Source: Stropharia rugosoannulata (lineage: Eukaryota; Basidiomycota; Agaricomycetes; Agaricales; Strophariaceae). Taken from it: a DNA stretch of 64,000 nt. Below the pieces are notes generated by a model. The model worked only from the letters and a program-made list of their open reading frames with translations, searched no databases and was not told where the DNA came from. The translations under genes were made by a program, and so were the position numbers. Positions 52,502 through 64,000 of the stretch are shown in pieces. The stretch spans positions 2,852,001 to 2,916,000 of the forward strand of contig JANCIK010000001.1 in assembly GCA_028532985.1 (NCBI GenBank), given 5' to 3'. Position 1 is the first letter of the stretch. Each line of letters begins with the position of its first letter.

Positions 52502-53417
52502 GATGGGGAGGGACAGTTGACGCGCTGATGGCCTATATATACGAAAACCATGTTGAGGCGGACCGGAGGAGGAGCGCTAAATAAAAGATGGAAGCAGGCG
52601 AGTTGAGGACCGCCAACTGAGGACGCGTGACATCATCACACCATGAAACATCGCCGCCGATGCTGGTCTTCTCGGGCGCTTCGTCTTGTTGGCCTCCGTC
52701 CCCCACCACGCCCCCATAGTCGTTGCACCCCATTCTCACCCACTCAATCATCGTAATCTGTACAGGGGAGCGCCTGAGCTGGTCTCCCGGGTATGTCCTG
52801 CTCTTCGCCATTCCCATGTCATCCGAATCCCAGTTTCCTTGGTGCTATGTTCAGGGAATCCCGGCTTTACCCTCTCGTAGGGGTATGCAACATCGGGTTT
52901 CTCATTACATACAGGCTTACGCCGCCACGAGACTGTCATCCAACCGCTTCACGGATGACATGCGTGTCCAAGCTGGACGCGTAAAAGTAGACTCGTGCCG
53001 AAGTGTGCGTTGATTGTCCCTGGTATTCTGCCGACGGGGTCCCAAGTTTGTACGTTTTCATTTCGCACTGTACAACATCGCGTCCTCGTCAATTCGAAGC
53101 CCTGCGTTGAGAGGCAAGTGGGCGCAAGCATCAGACTGGAGATGCGTATTCAACAATACCCGTATTCAATCAACCTGCCATCAGTGCATTCTGAATGCCC
53201 TACAATACTCTCTAAACGGCGATAGGGTATGTGTTCGGGAAGCTTAAGTCTAGATACATTCACCTCAATAAGGGAACATTCCAATTTTTGTTATAAATCC
53301 ATGGGGTTACTTAGAATAGGGGTCTCTAGCGAACTTCTTAGGCAAACCTTAGGCACTACTATTAGATCTTGTAGTGATACTTCGTGTATGATAAACATAC
53401 TCACCGTAGCTCACCGT
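52502..53417. other. Intergenic region, no gene supported
   Basis: About 900 bp between the MAP kinase B promoter and the 3' end of the FAD monooxygenase gene. Short open frames on both strands (52533-53247) carry no motif. Confidence 0.45.
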
Positions 53418-55289
53418 TCACAGATGGCTGTCATGCGTTGCCTGATGTACCAACCGCATTGCTGATTCGAGCTCCTCTTGAAGAGATGGTCGATCAATCC
53501 AAGCCCACTGCGCCTGGATAGCAGGTCCCAAAGTTTCGTAATTGTCGCCGTACTCGCTATCGAATTCGTACATTTTGCCTGATTCATACGAACCGCGCAG
53601 GACGTTGTTAGCGGCGGGGAGGCGGATGGCTTGGTACGCCTCCAGGAAAGCCTTTAGATTTGATTGCTGTCCAGAAAATTTCCCCAGAAGGTATCCCAAA
53701 ACAAAGGCATCCTATCGGGAGGAGTATGTATAATTAGTGTTCCATACTTTTGTACTTGTCTACTATGCAAGATGTACTCACTTCGATCGCCTGACCGGCT
53801 CCCGCGCCTTGATGGGGAGACATTGCATGAGCCTGTCCTAACATTAGCAAGGCTCAAATCTAATTTGAATACTTCGCTCACGGCGTCACCCAAAAGCACG
53901 ACGCGGTTTCTGTGGTAGAAAGGTAACGGCCTGATATGATGAATTGCCCATCGGGTCGGTGTCTCGATACACTGCGGAGGGATACCAGGGCAATTAACAC
54001 CATTGAATAACAAAAATTGCATGAAAGGCAAAGTTACGTGCTTTAAGGAGAATGTCCACCTCCGGTTCCCAACCATCGTAGCAGTCAAGAAGCTCGTTCT
54101 GGCTGCAGTTGGTAACCCATTCGCCCTTATAGGCATGTCCATGTTTCGCAGGCTCAGAAGCAAAAGTAACAACGTTCACAACGTCTCCGCGAGATATAGA
54201 GTAGCTGACAACATGCTAAAATGAATTAACAGTATAAGCTTCCCACATTGTACTCATTGATGACTTCCTACTTTGCTTTTTCCGCAATACTTGATCATTT
54301 CAGCATCGTGACTGAAGAGAATTGGAACAACACCATGCGTACCATCATTGGCGTCTGGATAGCCCTATGCGTAGAGCCATCTGCATTCAATGGAACGTCC
54401 TGCGCCTTAATCAATCCGCGGTAGGCGATTGTTCCTGTCCATACAGGTTCGATATATTGCAAAAGCTTGAAATCCGCCGAGGCTTCTGCCGCTTCGTTGT
54501 ACATTTGAGCTCTGATTGTCGACTTTATCCCGTCCGCTCCGACGAGGAGGTCGCACGTAGCCGTGGTCCTGTCGCTAAATGTGAGAGTAATTGGGCTGAA
54601 CCCTGTCCTGGTGTAAGACTCAAGTCGCTTGCCGAAGTGAGCGATCCCGGGAGGCAGGTGGTTGACAAAGACGTCTAGAAATTCAGCACGATGAAAACGG
54701 ACGCACTAAACACAGTAGCAAAATGTGGAGTACACGTTAAATAAATAATGAACGGACAGGGCTTACGCCGACTGATTAAACACAGTCAGACGAGGTGGCA
54801 GGGAAGGACCCGTAATCTCGGGTGCTCACAGGGCATTTCCACAAGCTTGAAGCGAAATCCTTCGGATGGCGCGTCGGATCTCCTGTAATCGAAGCCCACA
54901 CCTGTGCAGGGTTCAATGAACTGAACAGAGTGTTGGCACCCGTCATGGGAGGGACACACCTGGCGCACCGGTCGGAGGGGCATTGGCTATACTCGAAAAG
55001 TCGTCTGCCAGCGCCATGAGCTGTAAGATACGCCATGTACGGGCCCATATCATAACGCCCGCGCCGATCTCTTTGAACTGGCCCGCTGACTCGTACAGCC
55101 TCACGTTAAGATGTGTATGCTTCGACAGGGCAACAGCGAGGCAGAGCCCGCCTATGCCTCCTCCGCTACGTCAGAGACATGCTTAGTGAGCAGATTGATT
55201 CTAGTGGCCATGTATTCTGATACTGCACACCATATAGCAACCCGCAGCTTACTGCCAATTGAGGGGACGGCTTGCGCGACAGATGTCAT
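53418..55289 (-). CDS. FAD-dependent monooxygenase, salicylate-hydroxylase-like
   Basis: The start is MTSVAQAVPSIGSKLRVAI; after the first intron this continues C-GGGIGGLCLAVALSKHTHLN, the Rossmann FAD motif, and then LYESAGQFKEIGAGVMIW. Later exons carry VRFHRAEFLDVFVNHLPPG, TATCDLLVGADGIKSTIRAQ (the DG motif), WTGTIAYRGLI, VSYSISRGDVVNVVTF, and the second FAD motif RVVLLGDA-AHAMSPHQGAGAGQ-AIEDAFVLG. It ends in a helical tail to HQATHDSHL. The family hydroxylates or decarboxylates aromatic acids with NAD(P)H and O2. The substrate cannot be told. About eight introns; apparent breaks at 54780-54830 and 53830-53880 are introns. It is divergent from the membrane protein at 55843, across an E-box-rich promoter. 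Confidence 0.9.
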
Positions 55290-55842
55290 TGCGGGCGAGT
55301 ACTGCAGATGGAAGGGAGAGGGATAAGACCGGTCACCCCAACAGCTCCACGGGAAAGCAGCGCGCCGGGGTGGGAACAGAAAAGAACCATGACAAGTGTG
55401 TTCTCACTGAGTCAACTGACAGCATGCAAATGAGAGTATGTGTGAGAAAAAGTCATGCAGAGACATTTTTCGCCTCCACTTTATGTATTATCTAGAGACA
55501 CGTGTATGACGAGGAAAGTGTTTTGAGGAGTGGTTAAAGTGTCTTGACGAACGAGAGGATGAGTGTCCACAAAGGGCGAGACGGAACAAGCGCCGAGGGA
55601 ATTAATAGACCGACCGATATTTTGATCCGTTTTTCCAAGCACGTGGGAACACGTGGCTCGTTTTGCCTCCATCCGCATCTGAGTCCATGTATGATGCAAA
55701 CTTGCAAAACCCCTAAACCCAACCTAAACCCCTCCACATCTCCTTTCTCCTCTTTGAACCCAAGTCTTACATTTGCTGCCAATGCCCCTCATAAACAACC
55801 ACAAGTCATCCACGTCCCTGCGGGATTGTATCGCCCTCCAGC
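55290..55842. other. Divergent promoter region with three E-boxes
   Basis: About 550 bp between the FAD monooxygenase and the single-pass membrane protein gene. Besides the three CACGTG sites it contains an AACCC-like stretch (ccctaaacccaacctaaacccc near 55711-55732). No gene. Confidence 0.5.
55499..55655. promoter_or_regulatory. Three CACGTG E-boxes in 157 bp
   Basis: CACGTG occurs at 55499-55504, 55640-55645 and 55650-55655. The last two are spaced exactly one helical turn (10 bp) apart in near-identical contexts, which favours side-by-side binding of a bHLH dimer. They lie between two divergent genes. Confidence 0.5.
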
Positions 55843-56889
55843 ATGGTGCCACCCAACATTATTCTCGTCATTGCCGTTGCCTCCGGCCTTGCAGTGGTCA
55901 ATCTTGTTCTCGCCGTCGTTTGGATAGCATGCATGCGTCGAAGCCGTGAAGAAAAACGTCAGCTTGTAGCGACCAAGCATTTAGACATCGAAAAGCGCCC
56001 GTCAGTCCTGAAGCGCATTAGGCGCCCGTCGCACCGGGACAGTGACATTCTACCGCCGCCCTACCGCGCCCGACCCGAGATCCGCTTAGTCAATGCAGTG
56101 ACCCCACTGACACACTTCGAGGAGCCCGACTACCTCTCCCGGGACAGGTACACGCCCCCGCCAAAGCTACACTCAAAGAAGCGCCGGTCGACCGTCGGAG
56201 GCAAGGGCCGCAATATATCTCCACTGGTCCCCTCCGACGATAAGCGCCGTCTCCGGAACTACCCTCTGCCGCCGGCAGCGGCTGCGCCACGACGAAATCC
56301 TAACAACCTAACAGTGCCCAGAGGGGTTATGCGTGCAGCATCGCGGGAAACGTTCGACACAGTATCGATGTACTCCACCGCGTCTGCGCCCATTGACATG
56401 CATGAGCAGATTCTGCTCGCCCAGCCGTTCTCGCGTGCACTGCCATATTGGCCGCACTACGATACCATAGCAGGGCAGCTTGTGGAAATGAGGAAATCAA
56501 CTGCTGAACATGCCACGGGCATCGAGCATGACCCAGACAACCAATGTGAAATGCCGGCGGTCCCCATTGCAACACAACCATCCATCACGGCACATCATCT
56601 CGATTTCATTGACCCTCTCGCACCCCAGCCTTACGAAAGTGTGTTGACGGGTAGTCGCGACGGGATAGAGCTACCCGAGACCGAGGAAGGGACGGTCTTG
56701 CCCAGACGACCGCTGCCTGTGTCGACACCCGAGGCGCCGTCACGGATGAGGTCTTATTTTCGTCAGACCTCCAGATATTCTGCGATACCATCGCCATTGA
56801 GACCTTCCAATTTGCCAAAGCGGAGTGCTCTAGCTCTCGATAGCGACTCGTCGCGACGGGTAGTGTTACCTTCTCCTCATTCACCATGA
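55843..56889 (+). CDS. Single-pass membrane protein with disordered cytosolic tail and PY motif
   Basis: A single-exon gene of 348 codons, unlike nearly all its neighbours. The N-terminus (PPNIILVIAVASGLAVVNLV, continuing to IACMRRS) is one hydrophobic segment with no cleavable signal, followed directly by basic residues, so the tail should face the cytosol. The rest is Pro/Ser/Arg-rich and disordered, with a PPPY motif (ILPPPYRARPE, residues ~70-80) that could recruit an Rsp5/Nedd4-type ubiquitin ligase, as arrestin-like adaptors and small membrane adaptors do. No enzymatic domain is visible. I do not recognise a family; many Agaricomycetes have short anchored disordered proteins of this style. 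Start chosen at 55843 because the hydrophobic helix begins there. Confidence 0.75.
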   Translation: MVPPNIILVIAVASGLAVVNLVLAVVWIACMRRSREEKRQLVATKHLDIEKRPSVLKRIRRPSHRDSDILPPPYRARPEIRLVNAVTPLTHFEEPDYLSRDRYTPPPKLHSKKRRSTVGGKGRNISPLVPSDDKRRLRNYPLPPAAAAPRRNPNNLTVPRGVMRAASRETFDTVSMYSTASAPIDMHEQILLAQPFSRALPYWPHYDTIAGQLVEMRKSTAEHATGIEHDPDNQCEMPAVPIATQPSITAHHLDFIDPLAPQPYESVLTGSRDGIELPETEEGTVLPRRPLPVSTPEAPSRMRSYFRQTSRYSAIPSPLRPSNLPKRSALALDSDSSRRVVLPSPHSP

Positions 56890-57127
56890 GCATTTGCACC
56901 ATTCTGTTTGTTTCATTTCGTTTTAGTCTTTATTCGTAACTTTGGCGTTTCCAGATTATTTATTTAGTGTCTATTGAGGACGGATGTAATCTTATGCACT
57001 GTATTTTTAAATATTGTTAATATCGGTTCTCTCGTTCTTCGGCAATCGCGTATGAACGAGCATATAACAAAAAATAGAGCAAGTAGTGGCACATCCGATA
57101 CGTGTTGGTGTCCAAAGTGACATTCCT

Positions 57128-59015
57128 TCATTGGCCCGGGTCCAGTGGATAATCAACTTGGTCGTAGAGCCTGAGTGTTTCATTCCAATCTCTCTTTCTC
57201 CTCCTTCGAATGGAAAAGTACCTCCGTCTTCCATCCCAGCTCCCCTGGACCCTGCCTTTTTCTCTTCCCCCGACTGTAGCAAAATATGTCTCTGGGTCCT
57301 CAGGCAACCCTAATTTGTCCACTGCCAGATTCATCACTGCCGCAAGCACCTCCTTGCGCTCCTCGTGCATCTTCTTTAGCTCTGCCTTTCCCACAAAGAG
57401 CAGGCGTGCAAGCGAAGTAAATGCACGGAATGCAGCAACGGCATCTTCAAACCAGCGCAGCGTCATCCACATAAATGCAGGTACAAGGAAGACAGACGCG
57501 GGTGCAACAGGCCAGGTGAACGCGACGGCGGCGATCCAGACGCAAATTCCCGACATGAGTCCATAAATGAGCTTGTACTGCGCGATCTCGTCCCACGTGT
57601 CGAAGATAGGTCCCGTCTTCTTAAAGTTATGCACTGCATAAAAGGTTGTCGCAAAGACAGGCAACCAGAGGAGAAGTCCGGTGAGCGAGATAGCGAAAAG
57701 ACAGATGGACCATGTGAGCCGGACGAGCAGGCGGGAGATAATAATGCGCCGGGGCAGAGGGCGGCGGATGCGGTCGTCTTTGATGACATATTTACCGAGC
57801 TTGGCCTGGTAGGCGTTTAGAGTTTTTTGTAAATCGTCCGTCTCGCCGTTTTGGGAGTTTTTGAAAGCCTCAAGGAATGTGCGTGTAAGGCGAACATGGT
57901 CTCCGAGGGTCATCATAGTTCCCAGGGGCGCATACATTCGCGCCGCGAGTTTTGCAGTGCGGATGAGATCCCATGAGGGTGAATCGAAGGTTCCACTGCT
58001 AATCTTTTCTTGCAGATTGCCTGTTACTGCCCTGATATTATTGAAGTCAACCGGAGCAAGCAGCTCGGGATTATCCTATAAGAATAGGCTATTTAAATGT
58101 ATGATGCAAGTCCATTAATTTATTACTCGCCTTGGGGGAGAAAGTAATTGGTGCATGGAAGGTGACCAAGACATCAGAACGAAAATGTTGGCGGTGCCTT
58201 TGTAGGTGCAGTGTCAATCTATTATTACACCTGAAAGTAGGAACGGCCAAACATATAAGTCACAGAGCACGGTAAGATGTCAATTTCGAAATTGGGGTCG
58301 TTTCGGTTTCGTGATAAAACGTCGGATATAATGCGGGCAACTAAATCCGTTAGAGTTTTTTTGGGTGTGAGTCTGAGCGCTCAGACTTACCCCCGGTCTT
58401 GAGGGGTGCAATGGTAGGGTGGTACCTACTCATTCCCTCGGGGAACAAGCAGACTGCATCGCCGAGTTCCAATGCCTGCACTGGTCAACTAGTTGTCATG
58501 AACTTATAACCTCAAAAAGACATTACCTGCATCAGCTTCTCCATGACATCTGTATTGTCAGCATCCCTCTCTTCTGTGTAGTCCTTTCTGCGCTTAATCG
58601 GAACTGTGCCGGCTGCTTCTATCAGCCAACTAGTAAACGTCCGGCGTCCAAACTGAGTAGCTTTTGCAGTCAAGCGAAGCATATTCCGTTTCTAGCGAAT
58701 AGCATGAGAGCTTGAAGACGACTACACAAGATGAATGAACGCACTCTTGAAGGAATGGAGGTTACGAGTAGCCTGTTATCGTTCATAAGGGGCTAGCCAA
58801 CATTCGGGAAGAGATTTAGCATACAAAGCATCTGTGAGGGAGTTGCTGTGGTTCGCGCAGACAATACTGAGATAGAAATGAGCGATTGCAGAGCGCGCAA
58901 CATGATCCGGAACGCACCATGGTCTCCCAGTCTGGGGTATCACGTCCGTATTCTCCACGACTATGGTACCATAGAAGATTTTGAGGACAAACCTGAATAG
59001 CAGGCTGTGAAGCAC
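57128..59015 (-). CDS. Glycerol-3-phosphate acyltransferase (Sct1/Gpt2 type), 5' end unresolved
   Basis: The acyltransferase motifs appear across small exons: VLKIFYGTIVVENTDVIP, then GRPC-IVCANHSNSLTDAL, holding the catalytic H-x4-D (NHSNSLTD), ATQFGRRTFTSWLIEAAGTV, RRKDYTEERDADNTDVMEKL, and FPEG with the substrate region. The last exon (57937-57128) has two to three membrane segments (SICLFAISLTGLLLWLPVF, LMSGICVWIAAVAFTWPVA) and a basic tail. The enzyme makes lysophosphatidic acid from glycerol-3-phosphate in the ER, the first step of glycerolipid synthesis. The first in-frame codon at 59015 is GTG, so the true start is in an exon upstream. An ATG at 59107 exists, but I could not join it in phase. 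It is divergent from RRP12. Confidence 0.88.
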
Positions 59016-59230
59016 AGTCAGAATACTATTATGAGCATCCTAAGGTGAAAGTATACGCGCCGAATCAGCACATAGGACCAGGGGGTCGGCGAGCCCTGCA
59101 GAGGCATGGGTGTGGGACGAATGACGAACCAATTTAGACTAACGCAAGATCGGCATGTCAAGCTGACTAAGCAAAAAAAGTCTTTCGTCCACAATTATCT
59201 GGTCTGCAGCGCACCCCATTCAGCGCCGAG

Positions 59231-62200
59231 ATGGAGGACGCTCTTGGAAAAATCAGGCCCCACACTTCTTCCTCTCTTGCACATCAGAAGACCCCTGCAA
59301 ATCTTCTCATCGCCCTCGAATCCACCTTCAAGGAGCAGTCCACCGAGCCCACTCCCACCGCCTACTTTGCCGCCCTGATCACCACCTTAGATGGCACTAT
59401 TCGCAAGCAAGACACATCGCTCGAGGACGGAGCAATCCTACCGGCAGAATTGTACCTGCTAGCCCTTATTTCTCCCTTTGTTTCTGCACCCGTCATTCGT
59501 TCGAATCTCAATACATTGCTTTCCCTCACTGCACCTCTATTCCCTAGTTTGAACAAGCATGCGCCTGCGCTGCGGTCTCAACTGTCGCTATATCACGCTA
59601 TCATGCTGTCGCTCGACAGGAGTCAACTCGAAGTCCAGGGAGTGCGCCAATCATTTGCCTCGATCTTGCAGTTGACCGTCGATCCTCGGCCCAAAGTGCG
59701 CCGGAAAGCAGTGGAGGTTGTCAGGGATATTCTAGCAAGTCCTCCATTGCCACTTATGTGTCATCCTTATGCGGACAGAGTGTCTGAGTGGGTACTGAGC
59801 AGCGTAGAAGAAATCAGTTCCGGTCCATTCACCAAAAAATCTAAAGTTGCCCCCGGAACTGAAATCGGCATCCATGTTCTTGCGTTTTTGAGGCCTATCG
59901 TTCCATTCCTTCCATCAGAGGTAAGTGTCTAACATAAGTCTGCGTTGTATTCCTTTAATGACATATCCTAGTCGCTCCCTCCACTCTGCAACAACCTTCT
60001 TACTCTCCCTCGTCTCGGAAACACATATCTCTCGCAATCGGCATATGCCATCATGGCCGATATATTTAATACGTCAGTCAAAGACGAATCAAGCAATATC
60101 GGATCGCAGTTATCTCAAGTTCTTAAAGTTGTTCTCTCATCCCCTCCTTCAAAAGCAGATTTTGTTCTCTCCTCTAGCTGGGTTAGTGTCCTGGGTGGAG
60201 CCCTGGTTGCGTATAACGCAATCAATCCAAAGGCTGTTACATCCGAATTGAGCAAAGTCTGGAAAAGCATATGGAACTTTTTAGAATCTACTGATGCCTC
60301 TGTACGCAGCGCTGCCGCTACGTCACTCGCAGCCGTGACCACTTGTTTTACGCCGGCTCTCATAGAAGCTGCCATCTCTGACAGAGCTGGCACCTCTACT
60401 ATCCGCAAACTTATTGACCAAGTCAGCACTGCTCTTGAATCTGTGTCTTATGTTCGCGCTATACCAGATATCTTGTCTATCATATCCTCCCTGATCACCA
60501 ACCTCCAAGTCCGCTCCGACAAGGACGGCCCAACAGCAGCAGAAATTCTCCTCAGTCCTCTTATCATACGGATTGCGGATTTACGGATATCGAAGGGATT
60601 TGAATATAAAGAAGCGGCTGATGCGACTCTCTCAGTGGCTATGCGTACGTTGGGCCCTGCTGTCCTTTTGGAAATGCTCCCTCTCAATCTCGAGCCCGAG
60701 TCTCGGTGCGTTTGCTTTTTAATACACAAATTTATTCTTAATATTAGTTATCAGTCAACCCGGAGACGAACCTCGAGCTTTTCTCCTTCCCCTTCTCTCT
60801 CAGCCGCATCCTTCTCCTCTGTCACACTTTATTTCATATTTCGTGCCTCTGAGTGAACGGATGTTCAATCTCCAACAAGAAGCAGAGTCGAAGGGCCGCT
60901 CATCTGAGGCGAAAGTATGGAGCGTCCTCGTCGGTCAAGTATGGAGTGGCTTGGCTGGGTACTGCTCGGGCACTGCAAATTTGAAGGAGGTAAGTGATTA
61001 ATTGTTATTCAATGCGCTTTGTGTCTGATGAACAGCATAGTCCTTAGATCCTGTATTTTCGCAATTGCTATCCCAACTTCTCTATGGTGTACCCGATCTT
61101 CGCACGTCCATTCTGAAAGCTATGAAGATCATGGTGGACTCGAATGCGGCTATTGCTAATGCCATTGAGGAGGTCAATGAATCCGCCGCATCCGCAACTT
61201 TGAGTAAGGAAGAAGCCCAGGAGAACGTCGAGTTCTTACGTACGCAGGTGGAAAGTTGGCTTGCTGTTCTTTTTAATGTCTATGGAAGTGTTGGACGCGA
61301 TTCAAGGGGACTGATTGGCGAGGTCATCACTTCATGGGCCTCCATCGCAGGACCGCAGGTCTGTTCATCTCTCTTCTGGTAACTTTCCGCTCGTGCAGAT
61401 ATTCTAATAACATTTCGCCGCCGCAGGAAACACACAACGCCTTTGTTAAAGTCATCGATCTTCTCAAAGTCAATCTGCCGAAAGCACATAAGAACACGGG
61501 TGGCTCAGGAGTCGTCGCTGACATCGAGAACATGACCACCACCGCTCAAGATATCTTGATCCTCCTTTTACCGATGCTCTCTACCGCCGACTCACAAATG
61601 TTATTCGAGATATGCCTTACGACCGAAGTGCTCAGCTGCAAGGATAACGGCGCTCAGAAGCGCGGATACAAAATCCTTTCCAAACTTGTAGACAGTAAGA
61701 AGGTGACGGTCAATGCAGAAGTCATCATCAACAAGCTGGACGAGATGACTGAGGGGCTGACGCCTGCTGCAAAGAAGGTGTGTCTTCATATTGATGGTTT
61801 CATTCTTATTGACAAAGCGAGTGTAGGATCGTTTCAACCTGCTTGCTTCTCTTGTCAACCTGCTCCCATCTACTTCTATGCACGTTATTCCGTCCCTCAT
61901 TCCTGAAGCCGTTCTTGGCACCAAGGAGCCATCCGAGAAAGCGAGGACCGCTGCCTTTGAAGTTATTCTAGCCATGGGGAAGAAGATGAGCCAGGGCGGT
62001 GTCGTGAAGAGGAGCATGGTTGATGGCATGGAGGAAGATGGTGCGGAGGATGGTACGCATATATTCACTTGACCCTTTTCGATCTTTTACTCACGTCGGT
62101 TCAGCCGCTGCCAATATCGAGGAGTTCATGACAATGGTGGCCGGTGGTCTTGCTGGAGCAAGCCCACATATGATCAGTGCTACTGTAACTGCTATATCTC

Positions 62201-63521
62201 GGCTTGTCTTTGAATTCAAAGGTCAGGAGACTTATACTACATCTTGTGGATATCTCTAATACGTGACGCACAGACTCGATATCTACAACTATGCATAACG
62301 AGATATTGACGACTCTCCTCGTTTTTCTCTCGTCCGCAAATCGCGAAATTGTCAAATCCATCCTTGGTTTCGTCAAGCTCGCCATTCACACGCTTCCCCT
62401 GGATCTCCTCCGTCCTCACCTGAAGGATATCGTACCAGGCCTATTGAGCTGGTCCCATGATCACAAGAATCACTTCAAGCTGAAAGTGCGACATATTTTT
62501 GAACGCATGTTGAGGCGCTTCAGCTGGGATGAAGTGTATTCATACGCGGGCGAGGAGGAAGCGTCAAAGGTCTTGGTTAACATCAAAAAGAGAAAGGAGC
62601 GCGCCAAGAGGAAGAAAGCCAACAGGACTGAAGAGGACGACGAAGACGAGGTACGTAAATTCACATGTGCCTTGAGCCGCCTTGGCTTTCGTTATCACGA
62701 CGCTTATTTGACGTATGTACGGTTGTTAATTTTGATTCTACAGGTTGCACCAGCTAAGGCTACAGCGGGTGATGCCTTCGAGGACGTACTGTACGGGAGT
62801 GAGAGCGAGCTTGATGATAGTGATGATGACAATGAGGCTGTTGCTGCACCGACCAGACACGGAAAACGTGCCGGTGCCGAAGGTGTCAGACTGAAGGTGG
62901 ATAACGATGAGCCTATGGATCTGCTTGCCGGCGCCGCGACACGGGTGACCAGTAAGTGATATTTCCTTTTCCTTACAAGGGTCGTTCCTCATAGATATAA
63001 CCCTAGGCGCCAAATCTAATCGCCGTAAGCAGCCAGGCCAAGACGCGTCGCGCTTCAAAACGGACGAGGAGACTGGGAAAATGGTCATTGACGAGGACTC
63101 GGATGATGACGATATCGCAGCGCATGACGCGGAGACGGATGTCGCGGGCACAGCGTATAAGGAGAGTATGACTTCGGTCGACGGATTCACGCGCGGTCCG
63201 AATGGCAAGATCAAGTTCAACAAGGACACGAAAAAGCGCCGACGGGAGGAAGCTGCTCAGGACGTCGATATGGTGGACACTGTAGAAGTGGAGGCCCCGT
63301 CAAAGGTGAAGAAGACGAAGAAGAAGGACGAGTTCAAATTCGGGCATGAGTTCAAGGCCAAGGTAAACTTCTTTGTGTTCTTCGCGACGTGCGAATCAAA
63401 ACTCATTCCAATACAGAAAGCCGGTGGTGATATTAAAAAGAACGGGGTTGACCCGTACGCGTACTTATCCCTTTCGCAAGCTGCGAAGGGCACCAAAAAG
63501 GGCATTACTGGGAAACGATGA
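59231..63521 (+). CDS. RRP12: Ribosomal RNA-processing protein RRP12 (NUC173 domain)
   Basis: A long HEAT-repeat protein in about ten exons. The N-terminus MEDALGKIRPHTSSSLAHQK is followed by helical repeats including RPKVRRKAVEVVRDILASPP, LSERMFNLQQEAESKG and KVWSVLVGQVWSGLAGYCSG, and LSQLLYGVPDLRTSILKAMK. The NUC173-type repeats include AQDILILLLPMLSTADSQML, KDNGAQKRGYKILSKLVDSK and LRPHLKDIVPGLLSWSHDHK. The C-terminus is acidic (AFEDVLYGSESELDDSDDD), then Lys-rich with DGFTRGPNGKIKFNKDTKK and GVDPYAYLSLSQAAKGTKKG, typical of RRP12. It binds RNA and karyopherins and is needed for export of both pre-ribosomal subunits. The start at 59231 opens the conserved helix. No frame break seen. Confidence 0.93.
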
Positions 63522-64000
63522 GCGCAAGCTTTGGGGCGCATGGCTGTTTCTATTCAAATTGCTGTCTCCTTCTCAAAATGCATGTACATTTATTGTATGC
63601 AATCTTATGACAATTTAGGTATGCCGTTCATGAATACAACTGAAACATCTATAGCTACAGGTATAAAGAGGAAGTTTTGCAAACATTTTTCATTTGTTCG
63701 GTTTTGAGAAGGATTCCGTAATAGGCGCTTCCTTAATTAGTCATTGGATATCCTGATTTGGTAAGGGTCCAAATGCCTATTTTTAAACGTTGCAGCAGCG
63801 CGGAAACAGGACATGTGAAGCACTTCTTATATACTGCCAAATGGTATTACCTCCGGATCTACCTGGAAGCAAAAATATTTTCTCTTCTATATACTAAGGG
63901 TGTCCATGGGTGCCGGATCAGTTCTCGTAGGTGTTTTTTTTTAAGTCACGACCAGGCCTGGAAGAAGTGCGCTGCAGGCGCACTACAGAAGCTGGGAAAG
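63522..64000. other. RRP12 3' flank, no further gene
   Basis: About 480 bp of mostly AT-rich sequence. A short inverted repeat gtgcgc-tgcag-gcgcac (63967-63983) is the only structure noticed. The window ends before another gene is recognisable. Confidence 0.5.

Noticed and set aside
63967..63983. Short inverted repeat gtgcgc-tgcag-gcgcac
   Set aside because: Too short and isolated to call a terminator or mobile-element end.

Overview
This window comes from a nuclear chromosome of a filamentous basidiomycete, most likely a mushroom-forming Agaricomycete. The evidence is the very dense, intron-rich gene layout (GT-AG introns mostly 45-70 nt), the trifunctional TRPC/TRP1 gene, a NoxR-type NADPH oxidase regulator, an Slt2/Mpk1-type cell-wall MAP kinase and a mushroom-type FAD halogenase. 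I could support 27 protein-coding genes. I saw no convincing rRNA, tRNA, CRISPR or intact mobile element. Exon boundaries were read by hand from splice signals and family conservation.

Layout. 1-1.2 kb: no gene seen. 1.2-2.65 kb (-): Zn2Cys6 transcription factor, apparently cut short. 3.1-4.7 kb (-): SLC35C2-like transporter. 5.9-6.4 kb (-) and 6.7-8.0 kb (+): divergent Mediator subunit Med31 and proteasomal deubiquitinase UCH37. 8.6-9.6 kb (+): 6PGDH-like dehydrogenase. 9.7-12.9 kb (+): WW-WW-MyTH4-RhoGAP protein, convergent with an Mtf2-like mitochondrial gene expression factor (13.0-14.3, -). 14.6-15.9 kb (-): glucosamine-6-phosphate deaminase. 16.4-17.1 kb (+): IMPACT/UPF0029 protein. 17.1-18.5 kb (-) and 18.6-20.1 kb (+): membrane-anchored SGNH/PC-esterase-like protein and a steryl-ester lipase, whose ATGs lie only 99 bp apart. 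20.3-21.8 kb (-): PinX1/Gno1 G-patch protein. 22.2-24.3 kb (-): NoxR. 25.0-29.9 kb (-) and 30.3-33.3 kb (+): Drs2-type flippase divergent from PDAT acyltransferase. 33.4-34.4 kb (-): unrecognised protein. 35.1-37.4 kb (+): flavin-dependent halogenase. 38.6-41.3 kb (-): Ost-alpha/TMEM184 membrane protein. 42.6-45.2 kb (+): secreted serine carboxypeptidase. 45.5-48.1 kb (+): trifunctional tryptophan enzyme. 48.4-50.3 and 50.6-52.5 kb (-): two tandem Slt2/Mpk1 MAP kinases. 53.4-55.3 kb (-): FAD monooxygenase. 55.8-56.9 kb (+): unknown single-pass membrane protein with a PY motif. 57.1-59.0 kb (-): glycerol-3-phosphate acyltransferase. 59.2-63.5 kb (+): RRP12.

How it fits together. Most genes are housekeeping, and I see no classical biosynthetic cluster. 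Themes are lipid metabolism (flippase, PDAT, steryl-ester lipase, GPAT), ribosome biogenesis (Gno1, RRP12), and cell wall, morphogenesis and signalling (duplicated Mpk1, NoxR, RhoGAP, GlcN6P deaminase). The points most worth a second look are the tandem Mpk1 pair, the orphan halogenase, the esterase-like protein whose catalytic GDS block reads GPET, the triple E-box promoter at 55.5-55.65 kb, the TTGAC-rich block at 41.7-41.8 kb and the truncated regulator at the left end.
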